A DNA stretch of 64,000 bases from Nansenia antarctica (GCA_963989245.1 OZ022352.1:14539703-14603702), one strand, 5' to 3'. Counted from the stretch's first letter, positions 44,380 through 54,750 are shown. A program made the numbers and translations. The notes: generated from the sequence alone by a model not told the origin.

Positions 44380-44615
44380 GTGCGGCTGTGTCTCAGGAGG
44401 TAGAGCCGCCGTCTAATGATCGCAATGTTGGCAGATCGGCGGTTCGAGCCCCGGCTCGTCGAAGTGTCCTTGGGCAAGACACTGAACCCCAAATTGCTCC
44501 CAGTGAGCGGGCCGGCGCCTTGCATAGTAACTTGCCGCCATTGGTGTGTGAATGGGTGAATGAGAGGCCGTTGTAAAGCGCTTTGGATAAAGGCGCTATA
44601 TAAGTGCAGTCCAGT
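44380..44615 (+). mobile_element. SINE family A, copy 2
   Basis: Starts TGCGGCTGTGTCTCAGGAGG, has GCGGTTCGAGCCCCGG and the tail GCTTTGGATAAAGGCGCTAT. Plus orientation. Confidence 0.85.
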
Positions 44616-45019
44616 ATTGAATTGCCCGCAGACTCTGCAGTACGGCCCTGGCAAACCTAATGAAATGACTATATCAAATCCTCCAGAGTAATACAATAAA
44701 TACCATTTAAAAAGTACATTGAAACGTGGCTTTCCCCTTTGACAATGTGAATTCCTGGATCCGAATTCTCGGAGTAGGAGTGGCTTTGAAGGAGGGATTA
44801 CAGATTGATGAAGGAGTTGAGCGTGCTGTCATGGAGACGGTCAACAGAGATGTTGGGGTCTGTTATGTGTTTATCGTTAACCAACTCTGTAAGCCCAGTG
44901 TAGAAACACTGCCTCCATGTGGCCGCTGAGTGGAACTGATTACACATTACACAACTGTGCATCTCTCTGTCTTTCTGTCTCTCTGGTGTGTCCATCACAT
45001 CTAGGGACGTGGATTATCA

Positions 45020-45020
45020 T

Positions 45021-45116
<96 letters not shown>

Positions 45117-45465
45117 TTTTATTTGTATAGCGCTTTTCCTGCAAACGTTGCAGCTCAAAGTGCTCCAATCATTATATAATGATCATTTAATTATTTTTTC
45201 ATTTAAAGGCAATATTAAAACGATGGGTCTTTAGTCTTGACTTGAACATATGTGCTGAGGTTGCATCCCTAATGTAAACTGGCAGCGCATTCCACAATTT
45301 GGGTGCATAAAATGAGAACGCAGCCTCACCAAATCTCTTCTTTTGTACATGTGGTACACAGATCTTGAAATCTATTCTGAACATAACAGGAAGCCAGTGT
45401 AGAGTTTCTAAAATAGGAGTTATATGAGCTCGTCTGTATATAGTAATGTGAACTGTCTGTGTGAG
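45020..45465 (-). mobile_element. L2-type LINE 3' fragment
   Basis: (TAA)n at 45023-45114 then CTTTTATTTGTATAGCGCTT. Minus-strand reading FGEAAFSFYAPKLWNALPVY and MFKSRLKTHRF, the RT C-terminus of L2 elements. A sister copy is at 58655-59540. Confidence 0.85.
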
Positions 45466-45772
45466 AGCTGCTTCGGAGGTACAGTACTGTATTGTATTGA
45501 ACCTTGAGAAACTGCTTTATACAGATCCGTATTATAATCCGTGAGACACATTGGAAGGTTAATTGCCCGTAACGCCCGTTCCCCTTCAAGCAGCTCCTCT
45601 GGCTGAGGCAGCAGGTGGCCCTGACAGGCTTTAGAAGTCTTATGTCAGAACTAGAGAGGTGACAAGGAAAGGTGCCAGGGGCTGGAATGGAATGGGGCCA
45701 CTTGAGGCACAACCTCTATCAGTTAATCCTATCAGGAGCTAGCAAATCAGGTAGCAACCGATGACCTCACGA

Positions 45773-45775
<3 letters not shown>

Positions 45776-45818
<43 letters not shown>
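45776..45818. repeat. (TG)n upstream of exon 1c
   Basis: About 40 bp of TG, 105 bp before the TATA box. Confidence 0.95.
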
Positions 45819-45819
<1 letters not shown>

Positions 45820-45922
45820 TGCAGAGTAGGCGGAGGATTGAAGGGGGTGTGTTGCAAGCCTTTAAAGCAAGCCCTTCAGTCCCTGTGTCTCCCAGTGTTG
45901 GACTGGACTGATTTAACATTCA

Positions 45923-45929
45923 TATAAAA
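45923..45929 (+). promoter_or_regulatory. TATA box for ahcyl2 exon 1c
   Basis: TATAAAA in CATATAAAAAGCAGCG, 96 bp before the ATG at 46019, implying a start site near 45953 and a 5' UTR of about 65 nt. Good spacing and sequence for a core promoter. Confidence 0.6.
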
Positions 45930-46018
45930 AGCAGCGACCGGGGCAGGACTTGGTTGAACGGGTCACATTGGGAATAAGAGGCAGAATTGAGGGCAGAGGG
46001 AGCAGAATTTGAGCAGTC

Positions 46019-46075
46019 ATGGCCAAGTGGGACCGCTCCAGCACCAACCCAGCCTTCCAGCCGCCACACTGGATG
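46019..46075 (+). CDS. ahcyl2: ahcyl2 candidate first exon 1c (short isoform)
   Basis: ATG at 46019, 19 codons MAKWDRSSTNPAFQPPHWM, donor ATG|GTGAGA, phase 0. From memory it resembles the M-x-KWD ... WM start of a mammalian AHCYL2 short variant, the same length before the common exon. A TATA box lies 96 bp upstream. Product 510 residues with the common exons. Confidence 0.78.
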
Positions 46076-46221
46076 GTGAGAGAGAGAGAGGGACGGTGGG
46101 ATGGAGTGATAGAAAGAGATGGAGAGAGGGGAAAGAGTATTAGAGACTAGAGAGTGTCTGAGGGAAACAGTGAGGGATTGAAAGAGTGTGGGTAGAGAAG
46201 GAGGGTGAGAGGAAGTGTGTG

Positions 46222-46224
46222 GTG

Positions 46225-46261
<37 letters not shown>

Positions 46262-46765
46262 ATTAGACTTATACAGCGCTTTTCTAGACACTCAAAGACG
46301 CTTTACAAACTGAAAAGATTGAGTAGTAATAATAAAAAGAAACAAAAAAGAAATAAAAGAAAGTATAGGGGCCTAATTGAGGTAGTACTGGGGACACATG
46401 GGAAGGGGAGGGGGAGAGGGTTAACTGGTGAAGGCGAGCTTGAAGAGGTGGGTTTTGAGGGCCTGTTTAAATGTTGGCAGGGTGTTGGCCTGTCTAATGT
46501 GGTTGGGGAGGGCGTTCCAGAGGGACGGGGCTGCGGCTGAAAAGGCCCTATCACCCCAGGTCCGGAGCTTGGTCCTGGTGGTCTTGAGGGTGGTTTGGTC
46601 GTCAGACCTGAGGCAACGGGAGGGGGTGTGGAGGGGGACGAGGTCGGCAAGGTAGGAGGGGGCCAGATTGTCGTTGGCTTTGTAAGTGGTGAGTAGGATT
46701 TTGAATTGGTGATGAATATTGATGGAGAGTGGTGACTCTCGTGGCCCATTTCTTTCAGTGGAGTA
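46222..46765 (-). mobile_element. L2-type LINE 3' fragment in ahcyl2 intron
   Basis: (AAT)n, then TTAGACTTATACAGCGCTTT; minus-strand reading WGDRAFSAAAPSLWNALPNH and LPTFKQALKTHLFKLAF. A near-identical fragment is at 61098-61500. Confidence 0.85.
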
Positions 46766-46882
46766 ACAACAGGTTGTCATGTCGTCGCCTGGCTAATGAT
46801 GTTGTTGTCAGGGTAACAAATGTTCTCTCTCTCCCCGCGTCTCCTTCTCTCTCTCCTTCTCTCTCTCCTTCTCTGTTCGCAG

Positions 46883-46994
46883 CAAATCCAGTTCACCGAG
46901 CCGAGGCAGGACTTTAATAAACGCCCCACCAAGCTCGGTCGGCGCTCCCTGTCTCGCTCCATCTCCCAGTCATCTACGGACAGCTACAGCTCTG
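46883..46994 (+). CDS. ahcyl2: ahcyl2 exon 2 (first common exon)
   Basis: Acceptor CGCAG, donor TCTG|GTAAAC; phase 0 in, 1 out. Encodes QIQFTEPRQDFNKRPTK and the start of the Ser-rich segment (RRSLSRSISQSSTDSYSS). In IRBIT proteins phosphorylation of this segment controls partner binding. Confidence 0.93.
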
Positions 46995-47050
46995 GTAAAC
47001 ACACACACACACGCACACGCACACACATGCATACGCAAACTCATACAAAC

Positions 47051-48042
47051 CAGGGGCCTCATTTATAGAAAGTACTTTGGATCAAAATTTATCTTACCCG
47101 TGTCGTACGTAGAAAACCACGTCAACTTAGTGATTTATACAATTTCAACGTGAGTCGATTTGACCGTGGAAACGATCGTAGCTCTACGTCAGGTATTGAA
47201 TGTGACGTACGCACATTACCTACTGGTTATGCAGAGTTATTACAGACATGTGAGCCGCACTGCCTACTGTAACTCATGCGAAGTGAACGTGGCTCGTAAT
47301 AAAATTAACGATGTTGTTATCATCCGAGAAAATGAGTTTAATTCAAGATTTAAAGGGAACTGATGTTTATGATTGTATTTCAGTCTTCCTAGGCAACGCC
47401 ATTTCCCCTTCAACATGCCTAATATAGTCAGTCATCAGCACTCAAGTTGAGGGGGGATGAAGGGGGATGGCATCCCCACCTGAAATAAAAACAGTCAAAA
47501 TCATCCCCCTTCTAAAACTGCCATCCCCCCTTTCCATCCCTTATGTCATTGTATCAATGAACGTGGTATTACTGCTATTTCAACATTTAGTTTTGTGCAT
47601 ATTGAGTAAAATACTGTGGGCGAGGGGGGGGCACGCACACATGCAATGACATTTTTACCAAGTCACTGAAGTCACTGACACTGAAGTCACTGACACTGAA
47701 GTCACTGATGCTGTGGGGATGCTAAACCCCATAATGATAAAATCCACCATCCCCCCTGACTTTCTTTTACAACTTGAGTACTGGTTGTCATGATCAAACG
47801 TTACAAATGCAACTTACAGAGAAGCCACCTTTCTCTGCCCTCTCCCGCTCACTTGGCTTAATTCAGCCGCTATAATTGAGTCGCTATCACAGGGCGTGAA
47901 TACAAAGCTCATTCTCAAGTATATTTGGTATTTATAGACTTGAGTACGTGCGCAGCCCGTTTTATAAATAATGCTTACGTCCGTTTAGAAAAATGTGCTT
48001 ACGTGCAAGTCAAAGAGTACTTTTTTATAAATGAGGCCCCTG
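47051..48042. mobile_element. Non-autonomous TIR element (CAGGGGCCTCATTTATA) in intron 2
   Basis: Ends CAGGGGCCTCATTTATA and TATAAATGAGGCCCCTG, 992 bp. Flanks give no clear 8-bp duplication. Contains the MITE 47436-47783. No transposase frame. Confidence 0.8.
47436..47783. mobile_element. hAT-like MITE, copy 2, nested
   Basis: Same family as 28380-28683; ends CAGCACTCAAGTTG and CAACTTGAGTACTG, flanks TCAGTCAT and GTTGTCAT (share GTCAT). 348 bp, with an extra GTCACTGACACTGAA repeat. Confidence 0.75.
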
Positions 48043-48475
48043 GACCCGATCCCAGCAGCACGAGAACACAGGCCTCAGGGCTTAGTCCAAAAGCTTTCTC
48101 CCTCCGCCAAACTTTCATTAAACGGGGAAAGTCTTGTGAGGAATTAACGTTGTTTAATTGAGCCTTAAGCTGTCCTCTCAGACTGTTCTCAGACCTGCTG
48201 AACTCTGCCTGCCCGGGCTTTTTTCGAAACACTTCAAAGGAAAGACAGAGAAACAATAATCTGGCCTGGAGTCAGGAATCTAACCTGGACCACAACAGCA
48301 GAACAACAAGAGAGGTTGAACACAAAGCAGCTCCTCAGAGAGGCAGCACTGAACTGTGGCTGGAGTGACTCCAAACCTCGCCCACCACAACACACCCTGC
48401 CACTTCACCATATTCTACTTTGTTAGGAAAAGAAATCTGGCATCGTGCTCTCATCAGATGTTGGATAGCAGCCCG

Positions 48476-48507
<32 letters not shown>

Positions 48508-48509
48508 GA
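48476..48509. repeat. (GTT)n microsatellite
   Basis: About 11 copies of TTG within intron 2. Confidence 0.9.
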
Positions 48510-48552
48510 TTTCTTTCAATATGGCTGGCTGGCCAGTCTAACGGAGTATCTA

Positions 48553-48813
48553 AATGGTAAATGGACTGCACTTACTCACTGCCTTTCATTCATTCACCTT
48601 TCATTCATTCTCATTCACCCTTTCACACACACATTCACACGCCAATGGCGGCAAGCTACCATGCAAGGCGCCGGCCCGCTCACTGGGAGCGATTTTGCGT
48701 TCAGTGTCTTGCCCAAGGACACTTCGACATGTGGCCAGCCGGGGCTCAAACCGCCGATCTGCCGACCTTGCGATCGTTAGACGGCGGCTCTACCTCCTGC
48801 GCCACAGCCGCAT
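48553..48813 (-). mobile_element. SINE family A, copy 3
   Basis: Reverse orientation: AAATGGACTGCACTTACTCA at its tail end, then reversed body, ending GCGCCACAGCCGC. Lies directly upstream of the duplicated exon 3 acceptors. Confidence 0.82.
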
Positions 48814-48841
48814 GTATCTTCACACAGTATCACATGTATCT

Positions 48842-48936
48842 GTCTCACAGCGGCCTCGTACACAGACAGTCTAACTGAGTCTCTGTCTCACAGCGGCCTC
48901 GTACACAGACAGTCTAACTGAGTCTCTGTCTCACAG
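48842..48936 (+). repeat. Two extra copies of the exon 3 acceptor (43-bp tandem)
   Basis: CTGTCTCACAGCGGCCTCGT ... CTAACTGAGT occurs twice (acceptor AG at 48849-48850 and 48892-48893) directly before the true acceptor at 48935-48936. Exact 43-bp steps. Confidence 0.9.
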
Positions 48937-49083
48937 CCGCCTCGTACACAGACAGCTCGGAGGAGGATGAGTCGTCCCCCAGGGACAGGCTGCAGAGGAC
49001 AGCTAAGGGACTCTCAGACTTCTGCATCAAAAACATCAAACAGGTCGACTTTGGACGGAGAGAGATTGAGATCGCAGAGCAAG
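48937..49083 (+). CDS. ahcyl2: ahcyl2 exon 3
   Basis: Acceptor TCTCACAG, donor CAAG|GTGTGTG that merges into a (TG)n tract; phase 1 to 1. Encodes ASYTDSSEEDESSPRDRLQR and FCIKNIKQVDFGRREIEIAE. First of the two upstream decoy acceptors is 86 bp away. Confidence 0.93.
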
Positions 49084-49091
49084 GTGTGTGT

Positions 49092-49123
<32 letters not shown>

Positions 49124-49197
49124 CTCTGTCTTTCTATGTGTCTGTCTGTCTGTCTCTCTGTGTGTGTGTGTGTGTGTCTGTCTGTCTGTCTGTCTGT

Positions 49198-49237
<40 letters not shown>

Positions 49238-49250
49238 ATGTGCATGTGCA

Positions 49251-49298
<48 letters not shown>
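49084..49298. repeat. (TG)n/(TCTG)n tract in intron 3
   Basis: Begins at the exon 3 donor itself and runs about 215 bp with TCTG interruptions. Confidence 0.95.
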
Positions 49299-49300
<2 letters not shown>

Positions 49301-49462
49301 GTGGATACTTTAGGAAAACCTTTTAGTGTACAGATACCCAAGCATCTCTGTATATTTCAGCTCTGCCCTGCTCTCCCTCTCACTCTCTCACTCTCTCCTT
49401 CTCTCCCTCTCCCTCTCTCCTCCTCTCCCTCTCTCCTCCTCTCTCTCTCTCCTCCTCTCCAG

Positions 49463-49563
49463 AGATGCCCGCCCTAATGGCCTTGAGAAAGAGAGCAGAG
49501 GGGGAGAAACCTCTGGCTGGAGCCAAAGTGGTTGGCTGCACACACATCACTGCCCAGACGGCT
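49463..49563 (+). CDS. ahcyl2: ahcyl2 exon 4
   Basis: Acceptor CTCCTCTCCAG, donor GCT|GTGAGT; phase 1 in, 0 out. Encodes EMPALMALRKRAEGEKPLAG and GCTHITAQTA, the start of the SAHH-like catalytic-fold domain. Confidence 0.95.
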
Positions 49564-49565
49564 GT

Positions 49566-49580
49566 GAGTCCATATAGATA

Positions 49581-49621
<41 letters not shown>

Positions 49622-49768
49622 CACTGCCCAGACTGCTGTGAGTCCATATAGATACACACATACACACACACATACACACACATCACTGCCCAGACTGCTG
49701 TGAGTCCATATAGACACACACAGTTACACACACACATACACACACACGCACGCACGCACGGACACAAG

Positions 49769-49806
<38 letters not shown>

Positions 49807-49815
49807 AACTCAACC

Positions 49816-49906
<91 letters not shown>
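49566..49906. repeat. (CA)n followed by (TG)n filling intron 4
   Basis: CA-rich to 49803, then TG-rich 49819-49906 right up to the exon 5 acceptor. The two halves are complementary and could fold back in the transcript. Confidence 0.93.
49615..49705 (+). repeat. Two extra copies of the exon 4 3' end and donor
   Basis: CACATCACTGCCCAGACTGCTGTGAGTCC recurs with donors at 49638 and 49700, 74 and 136 bp after the true donor at 49564, each followed by ATATAGA and (CA)n. Confidence 0.9.
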
Positions 49907-49907
<1 letters not shown>

Positions 49908-50010
49908 GTGTTGATGGAGACTCTGTGTGTGTTGGGGGCTCAGTGTCGCTGGGCGGCCTGTAACATCTACTCTACCCAGAACGCCGTGGCCGCTGCTCTG
50001 GCAGAGGGAG
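49908..50010 (+). CDS. ahcyl2: ahcyl2 exon 5
   Basis: Acceptor is GTGTGTAG at the end of the (TG)n tract, with no ordinary pyrimidine tract; donor GGAG|GTAACC; phase 0 in, 1 out. Encodes VLMETLCVLGAQCRWAACNI and YSTQNAVAAALAEG. Confidence 0.93.
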
Positions 50011-50070
50011 GTAACCTACCTGTCTTCTACCCCCTGTCTTCTACCCCCTGTCCTCTATCCCTGTCTATCT

Positions 50071-50312
50071 CTTTTTTTTAAACTAGCTAAAACACATCTC
50101 TTCTCCCTGGCCTTTGACCTGAGGTGAGCCTGCCTTCCTGACACTGCACTTTTTGCACTTTTATTTGTATTGCACCTTGTTTTTTGTCTTTTATTTTATC
50201 TATTTTATCTGTTTTTTTCTTTTATCTTGTTTTTCTCTTTATCTTTTTATCTGTTAAGCACTTTGGGCGGCTGTTTGTCGTTGTAAATTTGTGCTATAAA
50301 CGTTACTTACTT
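50071..50312 (+). mobile_element. L2-type LINE 3' fragment, sense orientation
   Basis: Reads KTHLFSLAFDLR, then a 3' UTR ending AGCACTTTGGGCGGC ... GTGCTATAAACG and (TTAC)n. In intron 5. Confidence 0.7.
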
Positions 50313-50324
50313 ACTCTCCATCAG

Positions 50325-50419
50325 GTATCTCTGTGTTTGCATGGAAGGGAGAGACTGAGGAGGACTTCTGGTGGTGCATCGACCGCTGTGTCAACCTGGA
50401 GACCTGGCAGCCTAACATG
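50325..50419 (+). CDS. ahcyl2: ahcyl2 exon 6
   Basis: Acceptor CCATCAG, donor ATG|GTACAG; phase 1 in, 0 out. Encodes FAWKGETEEDFWWCIDRCVN and LETWQPNM. The donor and 23 bp around it are repeated downstream. Confidence 0.95.
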
Positions 50420-50507
50420 GTACAGTAGAGTCCCCTAACATGGTACAGTATAGTCCCCTAACATGGTACAGTATAGTCCCCTAACATGGTACAGTAGAGT
50501 TCCCTAA
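50411..50507 (+). repeat. 23-bp tandem repeat of the exon 6 donor, four copies
   Basis: CCTAACATGGTACAGTAGAG-like units give GTACAG donors at 50420 (used), 50443, 50466 and 50489. A fifth partial copy (CCTAACATG) runs into the LINE tail. Confidence 0.92.
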
Positions 50508-52614
50508 CATGTTAATGTTAATGTTAATGTTAATTTTATTTATAATGCGCCCCCCATCCAACTTTTACATCGGCCCGGGGCGCAGCCCGGGTAAAGGAAC
50601 AGATAAAGACAAAGACAAGGAACACAGAAAGCAATCAGACACAGACGACTTAAACGTAAATCTCAGGCATACAATTCAGAACAAATAGGGAGTAGACTTA
50701 GGGAATATAATTTAGGAAGAGGTGGGTTTTTAACTTGGCTCTAAAGGAGTCCAGAGTGGGGGCAAACTTGATGGCAGAAGGGAGCGTGTTCCATAGGGTC
50801 GGTGCTATCACCGCAAAGGCACGGTCACCCATCCTCTTGAGGTTGGTACGTGGGACCCTCAGGCTGAGTTGGGCGTCGGACCTGAGCCTGGGTCTGGGCC
50901 TTGAGGAGGTAGACTGGTCCAGGAGGTCCTTGATGTAGGGTGGGGCGAGACTGTTGAGAGCTTTAAAAACAAAGGTGCAGATTTTGAACTTCACTCTCTT
51001 CTTCACTGGGAGCCAGTGAAGGGAGATGAGGACAGGGGAGATGTGGTCCCTCATTTTGGTGCCTGACACCAGCCTGGCAGCGGCATTTTGGACTAGCTGC
51101 AGGCGGTAGATGGTCTTATCAGGAAGTCCAGCATAGAGTGAGTTGCAGTAGTCAAGCCTAGATGAGATTAGCATGAGGACGACCCTCCTCAGGTCGCTGG
51201 GGGTGAGGAAGGACTTGATCTTGGCTATGATGCGTAGTTGGTAGAAACATGCCTTCACGACGGAGCTCACTTGTCGGTCAAGGTTAAGCTCGGAGTCAAA
51301 GATGACACCGAGGTTCTTGACATGTGGTCTGACAAGGGTGGACAGGCTTCCCATGTTGGTGCTGAGCTGAGTGATGGCGGTGGTGTTGCCGATGAGGAGG
51401 ATTTCCCCCTTGCTCTCATTCAGCCTGTAGGAAGCTCTGGGCCATCCACTCCTTCACATCGCGGAGGCAGTCCATCAGGCGCTTCAGATCGGCGGGGTCG
51501 TCAGTGTTGATTGACAGATAGAGCTGGGTGTCGTCCGCATAGCAGTGGAATGAGATCTTGTAGCGTTGAGGGATTAGACATAGGGGGAGCATGTAGAGGG
51601 AGAACAAGATGGGACCGAGGATGGAGCCCTGAGGGACCCCACAGGTGAGGTTGGCTTGTCTGGAGGAGCTGTCTGCTATGTGGACGGCGTGGGTTCTATT
51701 GCTGAGGTAGGACTTAAACCACGACAAAGCGGTGTCGGTGATGCCAACCTCCAGCTGGAGGCGATCGAGGAGGATGGCGTGGTCTATAGTGTCAAAAGCT
51801 GCGCTGAGGTCCAGGAGGACCAGGGCAGCACATTTCCTGGAGTCTGCGATGAGGAGGAGGTCGTTCCAAACCTTTAAAAGTGCCGACTCAGTGCTATGGC
51901 CAGGTCTGAAGCCAGACTGAAACTTCTCCAGGATGTTGTTCTGTTGGAGGTAGGGCCACAGCTGGCTGAGGACAGCCTTTTCCAGGAGGTTGGACACGAC
52001 TGGGAGCTTGGAAATAGGTCTGTAGTTACTGGGGTTGGAGGGGTCCAGGTTGGGTTTCTTAAGGAGAGGCTGGACCACTGCTTGTTTGAGGCTGGGCGGA
52101 ACAATGCCAGTGGCCAGCGAGCTATTGATTATTAAGAGAATGTGTGGCCCTATCGTGTCGAACACCTCTTTGAGTAGGGGGGTAGGCATGGGGTCCAGAG
52201 ACGATGAGGCCGGCTTCAGTGCAGCGGCCATCTTGGAGAGGGCTGGTAGAGTGAAAGGACAGAAGCTGGAGAAAGTGGATGAACATCCCAGTGTGACGGC
52301 TAAGTCCTTGGTGGAGTGCGGGATGTTTTTTCTGATGTTGGTGACTTTGTCAGAAAAAAAGGATAAAAATTCCTCGCACTTAGCCGGGGATGGATCCTGG
52401 ATGACGGTAGGGGGGGGGTGAACAACGGTGTTGATCGTCCTGAATAACACTCTGGGGTTGTGTGAGTTGTTGGAGATGAGAGTGGCAAAGTACTTAGCCC
52501 TTTCAGTCTTTACCACCTTCTGATAGGTCCTCTGCTTTTCCCTCAAAATCTCGAGTGAGATGGTCAGCCTGTCCTTTTTCCACCTGCGTTCCGCCTGTCT
52601 CCAACATGGCACAG
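50508..52614 (-). pseudogene. 5'-truncated L2-type LINE in intron 6, one frameshift
   Basis: Minus strand. From 52645 the frame reads NYRPISKLPVVSNLLEKAVL, LVLLDLSAAFDTIDHAILLD, GVPQGSILGPILF and FHCYADDTQLYL (catalytic Asp pair), then a frameshift near 51416, and the C-terminal part 51354-50698 (NLGVIFDSELNLDRQVSSVV ... LDYCNSLYAGL ... LKTHLFLN). Endonuclease part is missing. The copies of AACATGG.ACAGTAGAGTTCCC on both sides (50481 and 52603) look like the target duplication, created within the repeated exon 6 donor. Antisense to ahcyl2. Confidence 0.88.
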
Positions 52615-53018
52615 TAGAGTTCCCCAAAACCTTTGGTTTACCCATCTGAAATATCTGTCCTGTTGCTTGGGCCTTATGGAGCCTTATGGAGGGTTAACAC
52701 TAGAACAGCCGTGCCTTTTTACCTACTAAAAGAGCCGACTCGGGGAAACCCCTCTTTACAATGGGAAGCTGTTATTTACACACAACCACCACTAGTTGGC
52801 CGCTTGTAAATTAGCCTGCTTCCTACACAGAAAATCAGCAAAAAAGCTTCATATTAGCTTCTCATGATGCGATTTTGAAAATGTAAGGACACTGGGTGGT
52901 AGAACACACATATCTAGGAAAAGTCATGAAAGGAGGGTCCTGAAATCTGATTGAGTACAAAGATATAACATTTGTTTTACTCACGGCTTTACACACGGCT
53001 GATTAAGTGTTAAGATGA

Positions 53019-53019
<1 letters not shown>
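52615..53019. other. Rest of intron 6
   Basis: No exon. 52692-52730 (TTAACACTAGAACAGCCGTG) resembles one end of a TTAA-targeting piggyBac-type MITE. Confidence 0.4.
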
Positions 53020-53055
<36 letters not shown>

Positions 53056-53056
53056 G

Positions 53057-53121
<65 letters not shown>
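53020..53121. repeat. (TG)n before exon 7
   Basis: About 100 bp of TG/CG, ending 16 bp before the exon 7 acceptor. Confidence 0.95.
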
Positions 53122-53137
53122 CCTCCCCCTCCCTCAG

Positions 53138-53244
53138 ATCTTGGATGATGGAGGGGACCTGACCGACTGGATCTATAAGAAATACCCGAGCCTGTTCAAG
53201 AAGATCAAGGGCATCGTGGAGGAGAGCGTCACAGGAGTGCACAG
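53138..53244 (+). CDS. ahcyl2: ahcyl2 exon 7
   Basis: Acceptor CCTCCCCCTCCCTCAG, donor ACAG|GTGATC; phase 0 in, 2 out. Encodes ILDDGGDLTDWIYKKYPSLF and GIVEESVTGVH. Confidence 0.95.
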
Positions 53245-53836
53245 GTGATCGATCGGCTTCCTAGCGTAGAACTGTGTGTGCTTACAGGGCGGCTACAGCA
53301 AAAAAGGGTTAATTAGACCCCTATACTAGTAGTCAGTCGAGTAGTCGGTCGAGAGAGGACGCTGGCGTTGCTTGTTCGCCGCTTGTTCGCCGCTTCTCAG
53401 ACGCTACACTACAGACATCTGTCTCTGGCTCTGGAGAGAAACTCACAACTACACAGATAAGTTAACCAGACAGATAAGACAGCCAGACTGTGTTTACCAC
53501 CTCAAATTAATTAATTTATACCCAGCCAAATCCATGTTTAGAGGTATCTAGCTAACATTACATTGATCATACTCGTAATTTTTAAAATGCCGGTCGAGAG
53601 AGGACGCTGGCGTTGCTTGTTCGCCGCTTCCTCGCCCAAAATCTAGACGTACTTGCAGTATACAGAGTAGATTGTCCTACAAAGACATTTAGACTTAGAT
53701 TTAGTACCGTAATCTAAAAATGTATTGGACCCCTATACTTTCTTTTATTTATTTTGTTTCTTTTTATTTTACTACTCGATCTTTTCAGTTTGTAAAGCAT
53801 CTTTGAGTGTCTAGAAAAGCGCAATATAAGTCTAAT

Positions 53837-53874
<38 letters not shown>

Positions 53875-53914
53875 GTAGCGTGTTGCTAAGTGACAGCGTT
53901 CCTGTCTGTTCCAG
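53245..53914. other. Intron 7 with repeats
   Basis: GGTCGAGAGAGGACGCTGGC is repeated at 53347 and 53582 with TTGCTTGTTCGCCGCTT after it, an unnamed interspersed repeat. 53720-53875 is a sense L2-type 3' tail (GTCTAGAAAAGCGCAATATA, (TTA)n). Confidence 0.6.
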
Positions 53915-54031
53915 GCTGTACCAGCTCTCCAAGGCAGGGAGGCTCTGTGTTCCAGCTATGAACGTCAACGACTCTGTCACCAAACAGAAGTTTGACAACC
54001 TCTACTGCTGCAGGGAGTCTATACTGGACGG
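53915..54031 (+). CDS. ahcyl2: ahcyl2 exon 8
   Basis: Acceptor CTGTTCCAG, donor GACGG|GTAAGG; phase 2 to 2. Encodes LYQLSKAGRLCVPAMNVNDS and KFDNLYCCRESILDG, among the most conserved parts of the SAHH family. Confidence 0.96.
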
Positions 54032-54040
54032 GTAAGGATA

Positions 54041-54044
54041 TGGA

Positions 54045-54076
<32 letters not shown>

Positions 54077-54085
54077 AAATACACA

Positions 54086-54164
<79 letters not shown>

Positions 54165-54290
54165 ACACAAACACACAGACACACACACACACACAAACAC
54201 ACAGACACACACACACAAACACACAGACACACACACACACAAACACACAGACACACGCACACACACAAACACACGCTCGCTCTCACACAC
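54041..54290. repeat. (CA)n tract in intron 8
   Basis: About 250 bp, interrupted by AAACACACAGACA units. Confidence 0.95.
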
Positions 54291-54437
54291 AGATATTCTA
54301 CTGCCTATCGGATCTGACAGTGAGATTCTCAGAGCCATGGTTCAACACACAACAACCTCTAAAGTCAAAGGTACCATGTATGTGTGTGTGTGTGTGTGTG
54401 TGAGATGTGACCTTTGACCTCTCCTCTCCTCTCCCAG

Positions 54438-54501
54438 ACTGAAGCGCACCACGGATGTGATGTTTGGAGGGAAGCAGGTGGTGGTGTGTGGCTACGGAGA
54501 G
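54438..54501 (+). CDS. ahcyl2: ahcyl2 exon 9
   Basis: Acceptor CTCTCCCAG, donor GAG|GTCAGC; phase 2 in, 0 out. Encodes LKRTTDVMFGGKQVVVCGYG + E, the first half of the NAD-binding GxGxxG loop. Confidence 0.95.
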
Positions 54502-54661
54502 GTCAGCGTCAGGCTGTGTTAAAGGGTTCATGTCACTGGAGGCACTATGACCTCTGTGGCTTATATTTGCATCCTTTAAATTCACAATTCGAATAACATT
54601 GGTCTAAATGTTCTCCAGTCTTGTCCTCTGAGTGGACGTGTCTGTCTCTGGTCCTCTGCAG

Positions 54662-54750
54662 GTGGGTAAGGGCTGCTCCGCGGCGCTGAAGGCCATGTGC
54701 TCTGTGGTGTACGTGACAGAGGTGGACCCCATCTGTGCCCTGCAGGCCAG
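54662..54750 (+). CDS. ahcyl2: ahcyl2 exon 10
   Basis: Acceptor CTCTGCAG, donor CCAG|GTATGA; phase 0 in, 2 out. Encodes VGKGCSAALKAMCSVVYVTE and VDPICALQA, completing the dinucleotide-binding loop GYGEVGKG. The codon split with exon 11 is AG|C, giving Ser where AHCYL1/2 usually have Cys. Confidence 0.95.
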
